DNA of 64,000 nucleotides from Eledone cirrhosa (GCA_964016885.1 OZ024742.1:365365877-365429876), one strand, 5' to 3'. Numbered from the stretch's first letter, positions 1 to 10,545 are shown. The notes: generated by a model from the letters alone, not told the origin. A program made the numbers and translations.

Positions 1-309
1 CACAATACACAAAAAAAGAAAAAGAAAAAATAATCACACACGCAATACTAATTAACACCATATCACTATAGAGACCTGCTGTAAATAAACAAACTGTATC
101 GTAACTGTCACTGTAAAAAAAAACAAAAACACATTCACTTGTCAGAAAATATACATTCATTATCTAAGACGTTAAACTTAACCTATGCCGTGTGTATATA
201 TGTATATATATATATAGGTTTTCACAATCATTAATTCCTGGGTTAGATCCAAAATCATGGTATCTCAAACATATATAATATACCTAGTATCAAGTCATGC
301 CTTGAGAAT

Positions 310-470
310 GAAATTGGACAGCCAGCCTTGACATGTGTGATGCAGAATCTCTTTAAATAGTTACTTTAAGGACTACACATGTCTTAGTCATGTTCAGCCA
401 TTTAAACGTTAATTTATAAACCGTCTGTTCTGTTGATCGTCGAAACCGACGGAGGTACATTCCAAAAAGT
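310..470 (-). repeat. Degenerate SINE-like element (family 3), reverse orientation
   Basis: The stretch from CAGCCAGCCTTGACATG to GTCGAAACCGACGGAGG reads, in reverse complement, like the dispersed element seen at 2661-2825 and 35461-35650: a GACATCCGTC..TTTCGACGA head and a GTGACA..AGGCTGG end. It is old and gapped. The family is recognised from repetition within this window. No coding potential is seen. Confidence 0.5.
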
Positions 471-585
471 AAGATGAGACTCTAAAACTTTTACACAGGA
501 GAATTATAATGACTTCAACCACAAACAAATTAAGGAAAAATTGCCGCCTTTTATCTTTTTTATTAAAGAATATATAAATATGTAA

Positions 586-690
586 GGTGAAGTGGTGGAG
601 TCGTTAGAATCCCTCCAAGGTCAACTTTGCTTTTCATCTTTTTGAGGTCGATAGAAAAAGTCTACTACTGGGTCGATTTCTTCCTCTATA
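586..690 (+). repeat. Degenerate octopus-type SINE fragment
   Basis: GTGGTGGAGTCGTTAGAATC followed by GGTCAACTTTGCTTTTCATC and a GGTCGAT block matches the order of segments in the better preserved SINEs at 13857-14040 and 15778-15965. The fragment has lost its middle and tail. Confidence 0.5.
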
Positions 691-798
691 TCTCTTTCTC
701 ACTTCCTTTCCTTCATTTTCTTTCTTTCTCTGGTAGAAATCTGCTGAGTTCAGACCTGGAGAGATGGGCTCGACAGGCTTAAAATGCTCTAGAAACGT

Positions 799-1071
799 CG
801 TATATCACCACGGCACCCTTATGACTCCCCCAAATGTCGTATGTCACTATGGCACCCTTATGATTCCACTAAATGCCATATGTCACTACGACACCCTTAT
901 GGATCCACCAAAGGTATGTCACTACGTCACCCTTATGACTCCACCAAATATCGTATTTCACTATGGCACCATTATGACTCCCCCAAATGTCGTGTGTCAC
1001 TACGTCACCCTTATAACTCCCCCAAATGTCGTATGTCAATACGGCCCCCTTATGACTCCCCCAAACGTTAC
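799..1071. repeat. 39-bp minisatellite, about seven copies, open in several frames
   Basis: Units built on GTATGTCACTATGGCACCC..TTATGACTCCCCCAAA repeat about every 39 bp; one copy lacks a codon. Because 39 is 13 codons, the + frame from 764 to 1099 stays open and reads as a 13-residue repeat of the type NVVCHYGTLMTPP. A second + frame and one - frame are also open, as expected when a unit of 3n length lacks stops. There is no signal peptide, known domain or flanking gene structure, so I call this a minisatellite rather than a gene. A short repeat protein cannot be excluded. Confidence 0.8.
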
Positions 1072-1640
1072 AGGGCCACGGCTGCACAAAGATCTATAAC
1101 AACATATAATATTTCCAGTGAAAGCATGTTGCGTAAGTTTTAGGATTTTCGGCTGAATATCGTAAGGTCAGGATTTTGATTCCACGCTGCCCGTTGTATA
1201 CTTGAATAAGACCATTTATTGCACGATGGTCTTGTGCACTCAGACGGAAAATATGTACCTCGAATTATAAAGGGCCAGCTTTATCACACAATATGTCATT
1301 TTGAATCTCCCTAAGAAATAAGTTATGGGCACACGTTGCTGTATACTCTTCATGGCAACCGACGGATGTCCAAAACAACATCTATATATTAATTTCAACA
1401 ATGTCAGTATTCCGTGTGTCATAATTCTCGATTATCATTGGTTCATAGGTATCAAACGACTCCGCCCACCTCAGCGACGCCAAACTTAAATGAATATGCA
1501 TAATGCCAATGAGGGAGTGAGAGGGGAGAGAGAGGCAAAGTGAACGCTGTGTTTGGAGGCACTATGTATATGTCAGTGTAGAGACGTGTGGTGTGTGGAA
1601 ATAAAAGGGGAAGGAAAGCAATAACTATTAACATGTGTGC
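1072..1640. other. Non-coding stretch with one SINE-like remnant
   Basis: About 1235-1385 (GGGCCAGCTTTATCACAC to GACGGATGTCC) is a reverse-orientation remnant of the same family-3 element as 310-470. The rest shows no open frame of note. From 1500 to 1560 it becomes purine-rich (GAGAGGGGAGAGAGAGG). Confidence 0.45.
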
Positions 1641-1820
1641 GTGTGTATGTACGTGCGCGTATGTTTATGTGTGTGTGTGTGTGTGTGCAGCGTCCCTCAG
1701 AAAGTAAAAACTATCAACATGTGTGAGTGTGTGCGTGTGTGTAAGTGCACGGGTGCGTGTGTAAGTTTGCGTGCGTGTGCGCGTTTCCATGCGTGTACAT
1801 GTGTGTACGTGTGGCATCCC
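1634..1820. repeat. TG-rich microsatellite
   Basis: Imperfect (TG)n and (CGTG)n runs. The open frames across it are low-complexity C/V/M strings, which is what TG repeats translate to, not proteins. Confidence 0.9.
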
Positions 1821-1829
1821 ACAATCACC

Positions 1830-2262
1830 ACGCAGTTTATCTGACTGTGTGCCTGTCTGTCAGTCTAACATACACAGAGTTCTGAAGGGAGTAAATGGGA
1901 CTTTTTTTACATTGACGGACATCTTTTATATTAATTATCTATATCTATATCTACATATAATATAAAAGATTGCAACTTCCATCATCCTTTTGAGAAACGT
2001 GCAACAACCACGTCTATGCAATGATACACGTTTTACAGTCAGGCAGAAGATGAACCATCCCATAGAGGTCACTATTCTAGGTGGGAGCACCTATAAATGT
2101 TCATATGCTATGCACAAACGGTACAACAAAGAATCTGGTATATCTGGAAGATTTTTTTTACTGTTTTTTGTATCACACAGACACCACGGACTCGCCTCAT
2201 ACTGTAACCAGACATCCAATACAGTCATTTTCTCTTTTACCTGTCTTCTCTTCTTATCTGTT
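1830..2262. other. Unassigned non-coding DNA left of a Helitron-like end
   Basis: I see no gene, and only a short TATATC-type run near 1940-1960. The right part may belong to the transposon whose 3' end is proposed at 2263-2292, but I could not find a matching 5' end. Confidence 0.4.
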
Positions 2263-2292
2263 TACCCGGGCGAAGCTGGGTACGTCAGCTAG
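2263..2292 (+). mobile_element. Helitron-like 3' terminus
   Basis: TACCCGGGCGAAGCTGGGTA can fold into a hairpin of about seven pairs with one G-T wobble. It is followed after six bases by CTAG and then a T. Helitrons end with a GC-rich hairpin a few bases before CTRR and insert between A and T, so this fits. No Rep/helicase gene is visible, so it would be a non-autonomous or truncated copy. Confidence 0.5.
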
Positions 2293-2480
2293 TATTGACT
2301 AAAGAGGGGAAACAAATTACATTTATTATATTTACTATAGAGGAAGATTATAATGGCACCAACCAATAGCAATGAGAGGAAACTGTCACGTGTTGTATTA
2401 ACGAGTGTTTGAATGTGTGACGTACGTAGCGATTCAGATTGTAGAGATGTAACTATTAATGAACATAGCAATATGCCGGT
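2293..2480. other. No feature seen
   Basis: Ordinary AT-rich non-coding sequence between the Helitron-like end and a TG microsatellite. Confidence 0.5.
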
Positions 2481-2660
2481 TTAGTGTGTGTGTGTGTATG
2501 TGTTTGGTGTGTTGTGTGTACCTTTGTCTGTGTATGAGTGTGTATGTGTATGTATGTGGGTGTGTATGGGAATGGATGTGTGTGTATGTGTGTGTATGGG
2601 TATGGGTGTGTGTGTGTATGTGTATCTAAGTCTGTGTCTTGTATAGGTGTGCACGTGTGA
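2481..2660. repeat. (TG)n / (TATG)n microsatellite
   Basis: Long alternating GTGTGTATG runs. The minus-strand open frame is a T/H/P string and is an artefact of the repeat. Confidence 0.9.
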
Positions 2661-2825
2661 GTGTTAGACATCCATCAGTTTCGACGAGGAGTATTCCAGT
2701 CGTTGGAAGATCGGAACAGCCTACTTGTGAAATGAACGTGGAAGTAGCTGAACATTCTACAGACACATGTATCATGAACCCAGTTCATGTGAGATTCAGT
2801 GAGAAACAGTACATGATAAGGCTGG
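2661..2825 (+). repeat. SINE-like dispersed element (family 3)
   Basis: Starts near GTTAGACATCCATCAG and TTTCGACGAGG, runs through GGAACAGCCTACTTGTGAAA and ends near ATGATAAGGCTGG. The same segment order is seen at 35461-35650, and parts of it at 310-470, 1235-1385 and 20655-20730. It abuts a second SINE type at 2826. Confidence 0.6.
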
Positions 2826-3080
2826 GGTTTATTGGGCTTTCAATCATGAGGTTCGATTCCTGGACCGGATTATGTGTTGTGTCGTTGAGCAAGACATTTT
2901 ATTTCATGTTGATCCAGTTCACTCAGCTGTAGAAATGAGTTGTGGTGTCACCTATTCCAAGCTGTATCGGCCGTTATCAATGGCATGGAGAGGCTGGTAT
3001 GTATCGGTAATGGCTGGTCTTCCACAAGCAACCTTGCCAGGGGACCTCTCTATGTGCGAATCCCATGGTCATTCATGGCC
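2826..3080 (+). repeat. tRNA-derived SINE, second family
   Basis: A B-box-like GAGGTTCGATTCC at 2849-2861 is followed by GACCGG and the body TTGAGCAAGACATTTTATTTC..CCAGTTCACTCAGCTG. The same body occurs at 18480-18690. A B box plus a non-tRNA body is typical of tRNA-derived SINEs. The A box is eroded. Confidence 0.7.
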
Positions 3081-3237
3081 GAAGGGGTTCTTTACCCTTA
3101 TTGTTCCTACCCTAGCTGAGTTACTGTATTTTAGCGAGACCATCTCCCAGAGAATGAAACGGAAGTTGATATCGGCGGGATTTGAACGCGGAATATAAAA
3201 CAACAAAAAACAGTGGAAATAATATATAACAATAATA

Positions 3238-3560
3238 TGTGTTTCTACTTTTGGTACAAGGCCAATAATTTGAATGGCAGGAGGAATATCCATTAAATAA
3301 CCCCTAGTGCGTGACTGGTACTTTATTTTATCCACCCCTTAATAATGGTTTCTTAATAGGCACAAAGCCAGCAATTTTGGGGGAAGGGGAAAGTCGATTA
3401 AATCGACCCCAGTTCGTGACTGGTACTTTATTTTATCGACCCCCTAAGGATGAAAGGCAAAGTTAACCTCGGCAGGATTTGAACTCAGATCATATGGGCC
3501 ATAACTCTATGCTGCAAAGCATGTTGTCCGATTCTCTACCGAAACTGCCAATCCACTACC
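3238..3560 (-). repeat. Two octopus-type SINE copies in tandem, reverse orientation
   Basis: A first partial copy (3238-3340) begins GTTTCTACTTTTGGTACAAG. A longer one (3345-3556) runs from GGCACAAAGCCAGCAATTT through CGACTGGTACTTTATTTTAT-like sequence, GTTAACCTCGG and GATTTGAACTCAG to TCTCTACCGAAACTGCCAA. Read on the minus strand this is the full SINE: tRNA-like head, B box, body and CAGTCAC..TTGTGCC tail. Confidence 0.8.
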
Positions 3561-3564
3561 CTTA

Positions 3565-3770
3565 TCGATCCCTTAATAATGAAAGCCAAAGCTAACTAGG
3601 GCTTGAACTCAGAACATAATTTTAAACTATCGTCAGGTATTTTGTACGACGCTCTAATCATTCTTTCACTGTCTGTTTATGTCTAACATAAGCACAAGGT
3701 CACAAATAAGATGAAGAGTTCGGTCGATTAAATTGATCCCGGCTTTCTGGTATTTCGGCTCTCCTCTAGA
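3565..3770 (-). repeat. Strongly decayed SINE fragments
   Basis: GATCCCTTAATAATGAAAGC..AAGCTAACTAGGGC..TTGAACTCAGAACATAA and, further on, AGCACAAGGTCACAAAT..GTCGATTAAATTGATCCC are recognisable but heavily mutated pieces of the same SINE. Confidence 0.5.
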
Positions 3771-4290
3771 ACAGAGTTCAAATAACAGTGACTCAGCAAA
3801 CAAAATGATGCGTCCTTAATCAATGTGGGTTCCCTAGAATTCAGACTTCTGAATAGTACGGCCAAGACGTAACTGTTACATTATTTTATCGAACCTAATC
3901 CCCACCCACCCTAATTAGACAAGATTCATAGAAATATGATTTGAAGTCAAATAAAAAAAGGGCAATAACAAAATACCACAATAAAAATGGTACTGACTTT
4001 TGTTGATAGATAGCATAAGGTGACAAAATGTAGGACATTCCCCAAATAATAAACAGAGCCCAGTCAGGGGCAGTTTAAGTCTGTACGGGTCCACTGGCTG
4101 ACAATTTCGTCAGAAGACCTTGTGTATTACTTAATGCAAAAAACATGTGAACCCTTTAAATATTGTATGGTCTCTAGCTGGCCCCTAGTTTGAAACCCTC
4201 CTACTCCCCTACTGATACCACTATTATTTTACGAGGGATGAATCTCAAAGTTGACAATGGCAAACGAAATCCAACACCATAATAATAATA
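3771..4290. other. No feature seen
   Basis: AT-rich non-coding sequence without a credible open frame or a repeat shared with the rest of the window. Confidence 0.4.
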
Positions 4291-4294
4291 AGTT

Positions 4295-4700
4295 TCTCTA
4301 ACATAGGCAGGAATCCAGCAATTTGGGAAAGTTATTAATATCGTCTCAAAAACTTGATCGTGACTTTATTGTATCGACCCAGTTAGTGAATTGCAAAGTT
4401 AACCTGGGCGTTAATGGAATTCAGAGCAGTGTACAACACTCTAAGAACAACCAATTCACCATCATAAAATAGAAATACAGTTGTTCTCATGCCGGGAACT
4501 GAAACCGAGCCACCTGAAATAAAAATAACTGTTTCGTGCATAAACACGAGACCAGGCATATGGAGGAAGACGAAAGGTAGAATGAATTAATTCGATCATC
4601 AACAGGTAGTTTATTTATCAACCCTGGAAGGATAAATGTTGATGCTGACCTCAGCGGGTTTTGATGTAAAAGGGCGAAGAGTAAGTATAAATACTTAAAT
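4295..4700 (-). repeat. Two decayed octopus-type SINE copies
   Basis: CTAACATAGGCAGGAATCCAGCAATTTGGG..GTTAACCTGGGCG (about 4297-4460) and GAATTAATTCGATCATCAAC..AGTTTATTTATCAACCCTGG..GCTGACCTCAGCGGG (about 4560-4665) keep the minus-strand order of SINE blocks but have many changes. Part of a spurious minus open frame overlaps the second. Confidence 0.45.
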
Positions 4701-4964
4701 CGCACACTATAACGGGTGGTTCTATTTTATGGAGCCATTTCACTGCCAAATTGTAACATAGTCCCCATATATGGGACAGAGACCACTTTGGTGAAAGTCA
4801 ATACAAATATAACCCCCGTTGAACTCAGAGCCTAAACAAGCTGTAGTAATCAACATAATGATACAATTTCTCCCGCTTTTTTGTTTAAGTGAGGATAGCA
4901 AAGATATTTAAGGAGAGAATAAGAAATAGAAAGTAGAATCCGGCAGTGATACGACAATATTAAC
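4701..4964. other. No feature seen
   Basis: AT-rich sequence. Nothing recognisable on either strand. Confidence 0.4.
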
Positions 4965-5140
4965 AACAATAAGTTTAGTAATATGGCCAGCAATTTGGAG
5001 GAGGAAGAAGTCGATTTAAATCTACCTCAGCATTAGACTGGTATTTTATTTTAATAGACCCTGGAAAAGGGTAAGGCATATTTGACCTGAGAAGAATTTG
5101 AACTCCGAACGTAGAGACGTGACTAAATATGCAATAGCAA
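4965..5140 (-). repeat. Octopus-type SINE, decayed
   Basis: GGCCAGCAATTTGGAGG..AGTCGATTTAAATC..ACTGGTATTTTATTTTAATAG..GACCTGAGAAGAATTTGAAC matches the reverse complement of the SINE body and B box. Confidence 0.65.
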
Positions 5141-5448
5141 TTTAAACGATTGTATCAATTCTACGAATGAACAAGCCTAAAGCAACAACAACAACAACAA
5201 TTTTAATAACATCTACTACAACAACGTCAACATCAATGATATTAATAATGGCTTCTGATGTAGGTAAAAAGCAAGCAACATTTGGTATGGCTAAAGTTGA
5301 CCTTACCGGGATTTGAACTAATGAGAACAAATACTAGAATAGCATTTTATGACATTTCATCAATTTGTTCCCATCCCCAGAAACAATAATACCAACAAGA
5401 ACAGAGACAAGAGCCACAATAAATTGAACAACTACTACAACAATACCA
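5141..5448. other. ACA-rich non-coding DNA with a short SINE scrap
   Basis: (CAA)n and (ACA)n runs near 5180-5210. CTAAAGTTGACCTTACCGGG..ATTTGAAC near 5290-5320 is a small SINE remnant. No gene is seen. Confidence 0.5.
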
Positions 5449-5565
5449 AGGCGGGTAGGGAACAGTTGATTATATCGAACCAGTACATAACTGGTACATT
5501 ATTTTATCGACCCCGAAAGATGAAAGGTAATGTTAACCTGAGCGGGATTTGAACTGAGAATATAA
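5449..5565 (-). repeat. Octopus-type SINE fragment, reverse
   Basis: ATAACTGGTACATTATTTTATCGACCCC, then GAAAGGTAATGTTAACCTGAGCGGGATTTGAACTGAG-type sequence: the body and B box of the SINE on the minus strand, lacking the head. Confidence 0.7.
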
Positions 5566-5597
5566 AGAAACAACAACAACAATAACAATAACCATAA

Positions 5598-5735
5598 GGG
5601 AGGGTGGTGGATTGGTAGAGCGATGGACAACAGGTTAGGTGACATAGAGTTACGGCCCTTTATGTTCTGAGTTCAAATCCCACCGAAGTTCGCTTTGTCT
5701 TTCATCATTATGGGGTCGAAAAAGTTATAATGATG
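5598..5735 (+). repeat. Octopus-type SINE, forward, lacking its tail
   Basis: GGTGGATTGGTAGAGCGATGG, GAGTTACGGCCC, GAGTTCAAATCCCACCGAAG and CTTTCATCATTATGGGGTCG give the tRNA-like head, B box and start of the body. It is head-to-head with the fragment at 5449-5565. Confidence 0.75.
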
Positions 5736-5762
5736 TTTCGGAATTTCGCTTCCCCGAAACGT

Positions 5763-5854
5763 GGTCTTGGTTTCACCCAGTACTATACTTGGTCTTGGTT
5801 TCACCCAGTACTATACTTGGTCTTGGTTTCACCCAGTACTATACTTGGTCTTGT
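5763..5854. repeat. 28-bp tandem repeat, three copies plus a partial
   Basis: Units starting GGTCTTGGTTTCACCCAG at 5763, 5791 and 5819 are essentially identical, then a partial GGTCTTG follows. The near identity suggests recent expansion. Confidence 0.9.
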
Positions 5855-6049
5855 ATCTTACAGTCTCCAGCTGATGGGCAATTTTATTGGCGTAAACTGC
5901 AGACACCCGTCTCATATGTGTGTGTGTATGTGTGTGTGTCGCGGGTGATGTCCGTTTTTAGGTTTGTGTCTGTGTTGAAGTCCCAAATAGTTTGTCAAGC
6001 AGCGAGCGATCAAAGAGATACCAGTGGTAAGTCGTGTGATATATAGGGT

Positions 6050-6115
6050 TGTATGAAGGCGGTGCCTCGGCTGGCCGCAGTCTAATGACTGAAACAAGTG
6101 AAATACTACAGTGTA
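6050..6115 (+). repeat. SINE tail fragment
   Basis: GAAGGCGGTGCCTCGGCTGG..CCGCAGTCTAATGACTGAAAC is a tail seen again, decayed, at about 18045-18110 (GGCGGTGCTCCAGCATGG). I recognise it as a common cephalopod SINE tail, but no head is present. Confidence 0.5.
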
Positions 6116-6189
6116 CATGAGGATCTTACAACAATAACAACACTTATAACTACAATAAAAACGACAACAACAATAACAAGAATATCAAT

Positions 6190-6330
6190 AAATGTTTCTT
6201 ATATAGGCGCAAGGCCAGCAATTTGGGGGCAGGGGAAAGTCGATTAAACCGACCCCAGTGCCTGACTGGTACTTTATTTTATCGACCCCGTAAGGATGAA
6301 AGGCAAAGTTAACCTCAGCGGGATTTGAAT
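6190..6330 (-). repeat. Octopus-type SINE, reverse, well preserved body
   Basis: GTTTCTTATATAGGCGCAAG, GGCCAGCAATTTGGGGGCAG, GACTGGTACTTTATTTTATC and GTTAACCTCAGCGGGATTTG give tail, body and B box. The tRNA-like head is missing on the right. Confidence 0.8.
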
Positions 6331-6540
6331 AATAATAGTAATAATAGGGTTACATACCTCGGAGTGTGGATTGTGATAGAGCTGTGGTGAAACAGTAATA
6401 ACTGAGTAAATTCATATAAAATAGTAGTTCGACCCCATATAGGGGTAACATAGACGGCGTCTTCCTCTCCATCATAATAATAACATTAATCATCATCATC
6501 GACGATAATGGCAAGGAAAACAGCAGTGACAGCAGTAGCA
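6331..6540. other. No feature seen
   Basis: AT-rich with AATAAT-type runs. No gene or recognised repeat. Confidence 0.4.
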
Positions 6541-6590
6541 GCAGTACATCCCAGATAATATATATATATATATAGTAAATATATAATAAT

Positions 6591-6644
<54 letters not shown>

Positions 6645-6997
6645 CAAATAACTTCCTTCTGTCGCCCGTTACTGGTGTTGTTGTTATTCAAGTCGTTGTT
6701 TTATCCCTTTTGTTGTTATTTTTTTTACTCAACTTGTTCGTGTGTTTGTTTGTTTGTTTGTTTTCTTTTTGTGTTGGTTTATTTTTTTAGTAAAGTGCGG
6801 TGGCGGCGAAGGTGGAGGCGGTGCCGCGGGTTTTTGCCCTCACCATCGAGTCATTAGTACGATACATCCCTGGTGTAAGGTCGGAATTGGTGGAGGTGTG
6901 GCGGGAAAACGAACGATAGCGCACGGAAAAAAAAGAGAGTTGGTATTGTGTGTCCCCTCCATATATATATATATATATATACGCAACTATATATATA

Positions 6998-7044
<47 letters not shown>

Positions 7045-7159
7045 ATATGTATATACCAACACACAGACACACGCGCTCTATCTTGCAGATAGTAAATTCA
7101 ATAAACGAATAGAACGTTGTGTGTATTTACGTGTGTATAAGCGTGTGTGCATATCTATG

Positions 7160-7193
<34 letters not shown>

Positions 7194-7260
7194 TGTATGT
7201 ATGTATGTATGTATGTATGTATGTATGTATGTATGTATGTATGTGTCTATATGTATATAT
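6541..7260. repeat. (TA)n, (TG)n and (GTAT)n microsatellites
   Basis: (TA)n at 6555-6575, 6597-6640, 6961-6980 and 7011-7031; a G-rich (GGTGGCGG) patch near 6797-6835; and a pure (GTAT)n run at 7165-7243. Open frames here (YIYI.., VCMYVCMY..) are repeat translations. Confidence 0.9.
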
Positions 7261-7472
7261 TGGTAAATGAGTATATTTTTCTATATGTAGGATGTGCTTT
7301 TGTAACTGTGATATATATGCGACATATATCTGTTTCTACGAGGCATATTTATAAACATGATTCTCAGAAATGTGTTTGTGTGTATTTGTATGTATATATG
7401 TATGTATTAGTTTGTGTGTGTACGTGTGTAGGATTGTATATATTTATGTATGTGTTTTTGTGTGTGTACTCT

Positions 7473-7660
7473 ACTCAGGTATGTATGTAGCAATGTATAT
7501 ATGTGTGTATGTATGTATGTGTTTATGTGTGTGTACTCAGGTATGTATGTAGCAATGTATATATGTGTGTATGCATGTATGTGTTTATGTGTGTGTACTC
7601 AGGTATGTAGGAATGCATGTCTAATGGAAGTATGTGTGTATATATGTTTACATCGCTTCA
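7473..7660. repeat. 62-bp tandem repeat, TG-rich, two copies plus a partial
   Basis: ACTCAGGTATGTATGTAGC starts at 7473 and 7535, and a shortened ACTCAGGTATGTAGG starts at 7597, so the spacing is exactly 62 bp. Confidence 0.85.
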
Positions 7661-7937
7661 ACACACACCGTATGGTGGTGTACATCTGCCGACCGTCGAA
7701 AAAAAAGGGGTGGGGGGCAAGAACGGAAAAAGTAAAGCAGAGTAGAGTAGCCGGGGTTGGTCCTCTTTGGATCCACCCACAGACGTTTGGCTTGCTAAGT
7801 CTTTAAGAGAGACTACCGGTGCTGATGTTTGCTAACGTAATATAGGTAAGTATCCTTACATTATACTGCCATACACACACATACATAGACACACAGTTCT
7901 ACTAATACACACACACACACAACTACGTATTTTACTA
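7661..7937. other. No feature seen
   Basis: Short complex stretch with (CA)n near 7875-7920. No gene. Confidence 0.4.
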
Positions 7938-8500
7938 GTGTCGATGTATTTCAACGCTGTGTCTGTGTGTCTACATGTTTTTGTGTTTAATAAGCAATCG
8001 GTGGCATATACACATATATACACGCGTATGAACGTGTCTGTGTATATATATATATATATATATAATGCGTGTGTATGTATATATGTATGGTGTATGTATG
8101 TATGTATGTATATATGCGTGTGTGTGAGTGTGTATATATGTAAATATATATATGCGTGTGTATGTATGTATATATGTATGGTGTATGTGTCTATGTATAT
8201 ATATGCGTGTGTATGTATGTATATATGCGTGTGTGTGTGTATATATAAATATATATATGCGCGTGTATGTATATATGTATGGTGTATGTGTCTATGTATA
8301 TATATATATATGTATATATATACGTGTGTGTGTATAAAGAGAGGGGGGGAAGAGAGAGATGACGCGTGCGTATGTACGAGAAAGTGTGCTAATTATGTAA
8401 TGAACTGCTTCTACGGAGTGTGTGTATATATATTAGAATGTGTGAGGTATATGTGTGTATATATATATTGGTGTATGCATGAGTGAATGTGTTGGGGTGT
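7938..8500. repeat. TATG/TGTG minisatellite region
   Basis: Interleaved blocks of GTATGTATATATGTATGGTG (8074, 8161 and 8267 regions) within (TA)n and (TG)n. The 182-residue open frame across it is made of C/V/Y/I/M runs without domain character, so I do not call it a gene. Confidence 0.85.
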
Positions 8501-8589
8501 GTGTGAGTGCAGTGTTCTGTGTATGTGTATGTATTCATGGAAATGTACGCTCCGCGCCAATTCCTCAATAACTATATATGAGGATTCTT

Positions 8590-8985
8590 ACATGTGTGTG
8601 TGTGTATGCGCGCGCGCGTGTGTGTGTGTGCACGATTGTGTGTGTGTGTCCGCGTGATTGTGTGTGTGTGTGTGTCCGCACGAATGTGTGTGTGTGTGCG
8701 CGCACGATTGTTTGTGTGTATGTGTGTGTGTGTGTGTCAGCACGATTGTGTATATGTCTAGTTCAATATATCTGCATGAGTCTTCGATTATGTGTGTAGG
8801 AGTGTGCGTAGTACAGTATATGTCTGTGTGTGTGTGTGTCTTTCTGTGTGTGTGTATGTCTGTGTGTTTGCGTGTTTGTGTGTGTGTTTCAGAAAGATAC
8901 TAATTATGTGAATATATGCTGCAGTGTGTGTGTGTATATAACCTCCACACACAGAGATGTGTGTGTATGTGTGTCTTTTGTACGA
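8590..8985. repeat. (TG)n/(CG)n microsatellite
   Basis: Long GTGTGTGT runs interrupted by CACGATTG, repeated at about 8631, 8704 and 8740. It forms a loose minisatellite of TG blocks separated by CACGATTG. Confidence 0.85.
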
Positions 8986-8992
8986 ATACTTG

Positions 8993-9245
8993 TGTGTTGG
9001 GTCCTCTCTCTAACTCTACATACTGTTGTATATGTGGAGTTACAGTATGTAAGTGTGTGTCTCTACACACTTACACACTTGTGTGTACACATCTATATAT
9101 GTGTATATGTTGGCTCCTCTCTCTAACTCTACATACAGTTGTATATGTGGAGTTATAATATTTCTGATTAACTGCATGTAAATGTGTCTGTACTGTACAC
9201 ACTTACACGCATGTGTGTACACATCTATATATGTGTATGTGTTGG
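8993..9245. repeat. Tandem duplication of about 115-135 bp containing inverted repeats
   Basis: CCTCTCTCTAACTCTACATA begins at about 9002 and again at about 9115, and both copies end with ACACATCTATATATGTGTAT. Each carries TAACTCTACATAC and, a few bases on, GTATATGTGGAGTTA, a near-perfect inverted repeat. Confidence 0.8.
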
Positions 9246-9422
9246 CCCAAGTTTCTTGAGGGTATCCGCGTAGAAGGACGTGTGAAAGCCCACTTTGAGG
9301 CGGGGTAGATTAATTTAAAGGGCCAGCCGTGTCACACAGACCCCGTCTCAAGGGTCTTCAGGTAAATGATTGAACACCTGGGAAATACCTCCTAGAAACT
9401 GACGGAGGATCTATTTACCACA

Positions 9423-9425
<3 letters not shown>
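9246..9425. other. Unassigned, possibly a SINE-like remnant
   Basis: TTTAAAGGGCCAGCCGTGTCAC near 9315-9340 resembles the end of the family-3 SINE-like element in reverse, but the rest does not clearly match. Confidence 0.3.
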
Positions 9426-9478
<53 letters not shown>

Positions 9479-9935
9479 GAGAGAGAGAAAGACAGAGAGT
9501 GAAATAGATATGCGTTTGTGTACGCAAGCATGTGTCTGTCTGTGTGTATGTGTGAGTGTGTGCGGTGAGTGAGAGATGAATAGGGGGAGATGTGTTTGTG
9601 TACACACACACGTGTGTGTGTGTGTTTGTGTATGTGTGTGCAGAGGGAGAGAAAAAGAGAGATGTGTTTATTGATACTTGTTTACATGTGTCCGTATGTA
9701 TTTGATAGAGAGACAATGTAAGGTGAGAGGGGCATATAGACAGATAGAGAGAGGGAGAGGAGGAGAGGTAGAGAGAGAGGAGGAGAGAGAGAGAGAGGGA
9801 TAGATGGAGAGCTGGAAAGAGGTAGAGATGGAGAGAGGGAGAGGTGAAGAGAGGGAGAGTTGGAGAGAGAGAGAGAGGGAGAGAGAGAGATGTGAAGAGA
9901 GGGAGAGAGCTAGGAGAGAAATTGCAATAGCATGT
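9420..9935. repeat. (CA)n, (TA)n and long (GA)n microsatellite block
   Basis: (CA)n at 9420-9462, (TA)n to 9478, then purine-rich GAGAGA/GGGAGAG over 9725-9920. The region is strongly purine/pyrimidine asymmetric. Confidence 0.9.
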
Positions 9936-9987
9936 GTAGATGATTGTGTATCAATGTCTCCGTATGTGTCAGTTTGAATATATACTA

Positions 9988-10029
<42 letters not shown>

Positions 10030-10545
10030 GTGTGTGTGTGAGTGTGTATATTTGCGTGTGTGTATGTGACAGGGGATGTGCAAATAGATTGGCTATTTAT
10101 GTGTTTATGTGTGTAATAATATATTTAGCTGTTTATATTTGTTTTGGGTGGGTGTATTGGGGGGTGCGGGGGGTTGTGCGCGAGGGGTGGGGTGTGGGAG
10201 GATTATGTGGGGGGTGCTGGGCATTGTGTGTGGAGGTGAGGGGCGTTGTGTGCGGGGGTGGTCTGTTCTACGTGTGTTTTGGGTGTGTATGTCTATGTAT
10301 ATGTGTGGTCATGTGTGTGTGTGTCTATGTGTGGTCATGTGTGTGTGTGTGTCTATGTGTGTGTCATGTGTGTCTGTGTGTCTGTGTGGTCATGTGTGTG
10401 TGTGTGTGTGTCTATGTGTGGTCATGTGTGTCTGTGTGTCTGTGTGGTCATGTGTGTGTGTGTGTGTGTCTATGTGTGGTCATGTGTGTGTCTATGTGTG
10501 TGTGTGTCTATGTGTGTGTGTATGTCTATGTGTGTATTTTTACAA
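9988..10545. repeat. (TG)n and GGTCATGTGTG minisatellite
   Basis: (TG)n at 9990-10028, a G-rich stretch (GGGGTG) at 10145-10260, then repeats of GGTCATGTGTGTGTCTATGT-like units from 10305 to 10520. Open frames of 137-201 residues here are low complexity and not called. Confidence 0.85.

Noticed and set aside
7938..8486. 182-residue open frame
   Set aside because: Made of C, V, Y, I and M from TG/TA/GTAT repeats. No domain-like composition.
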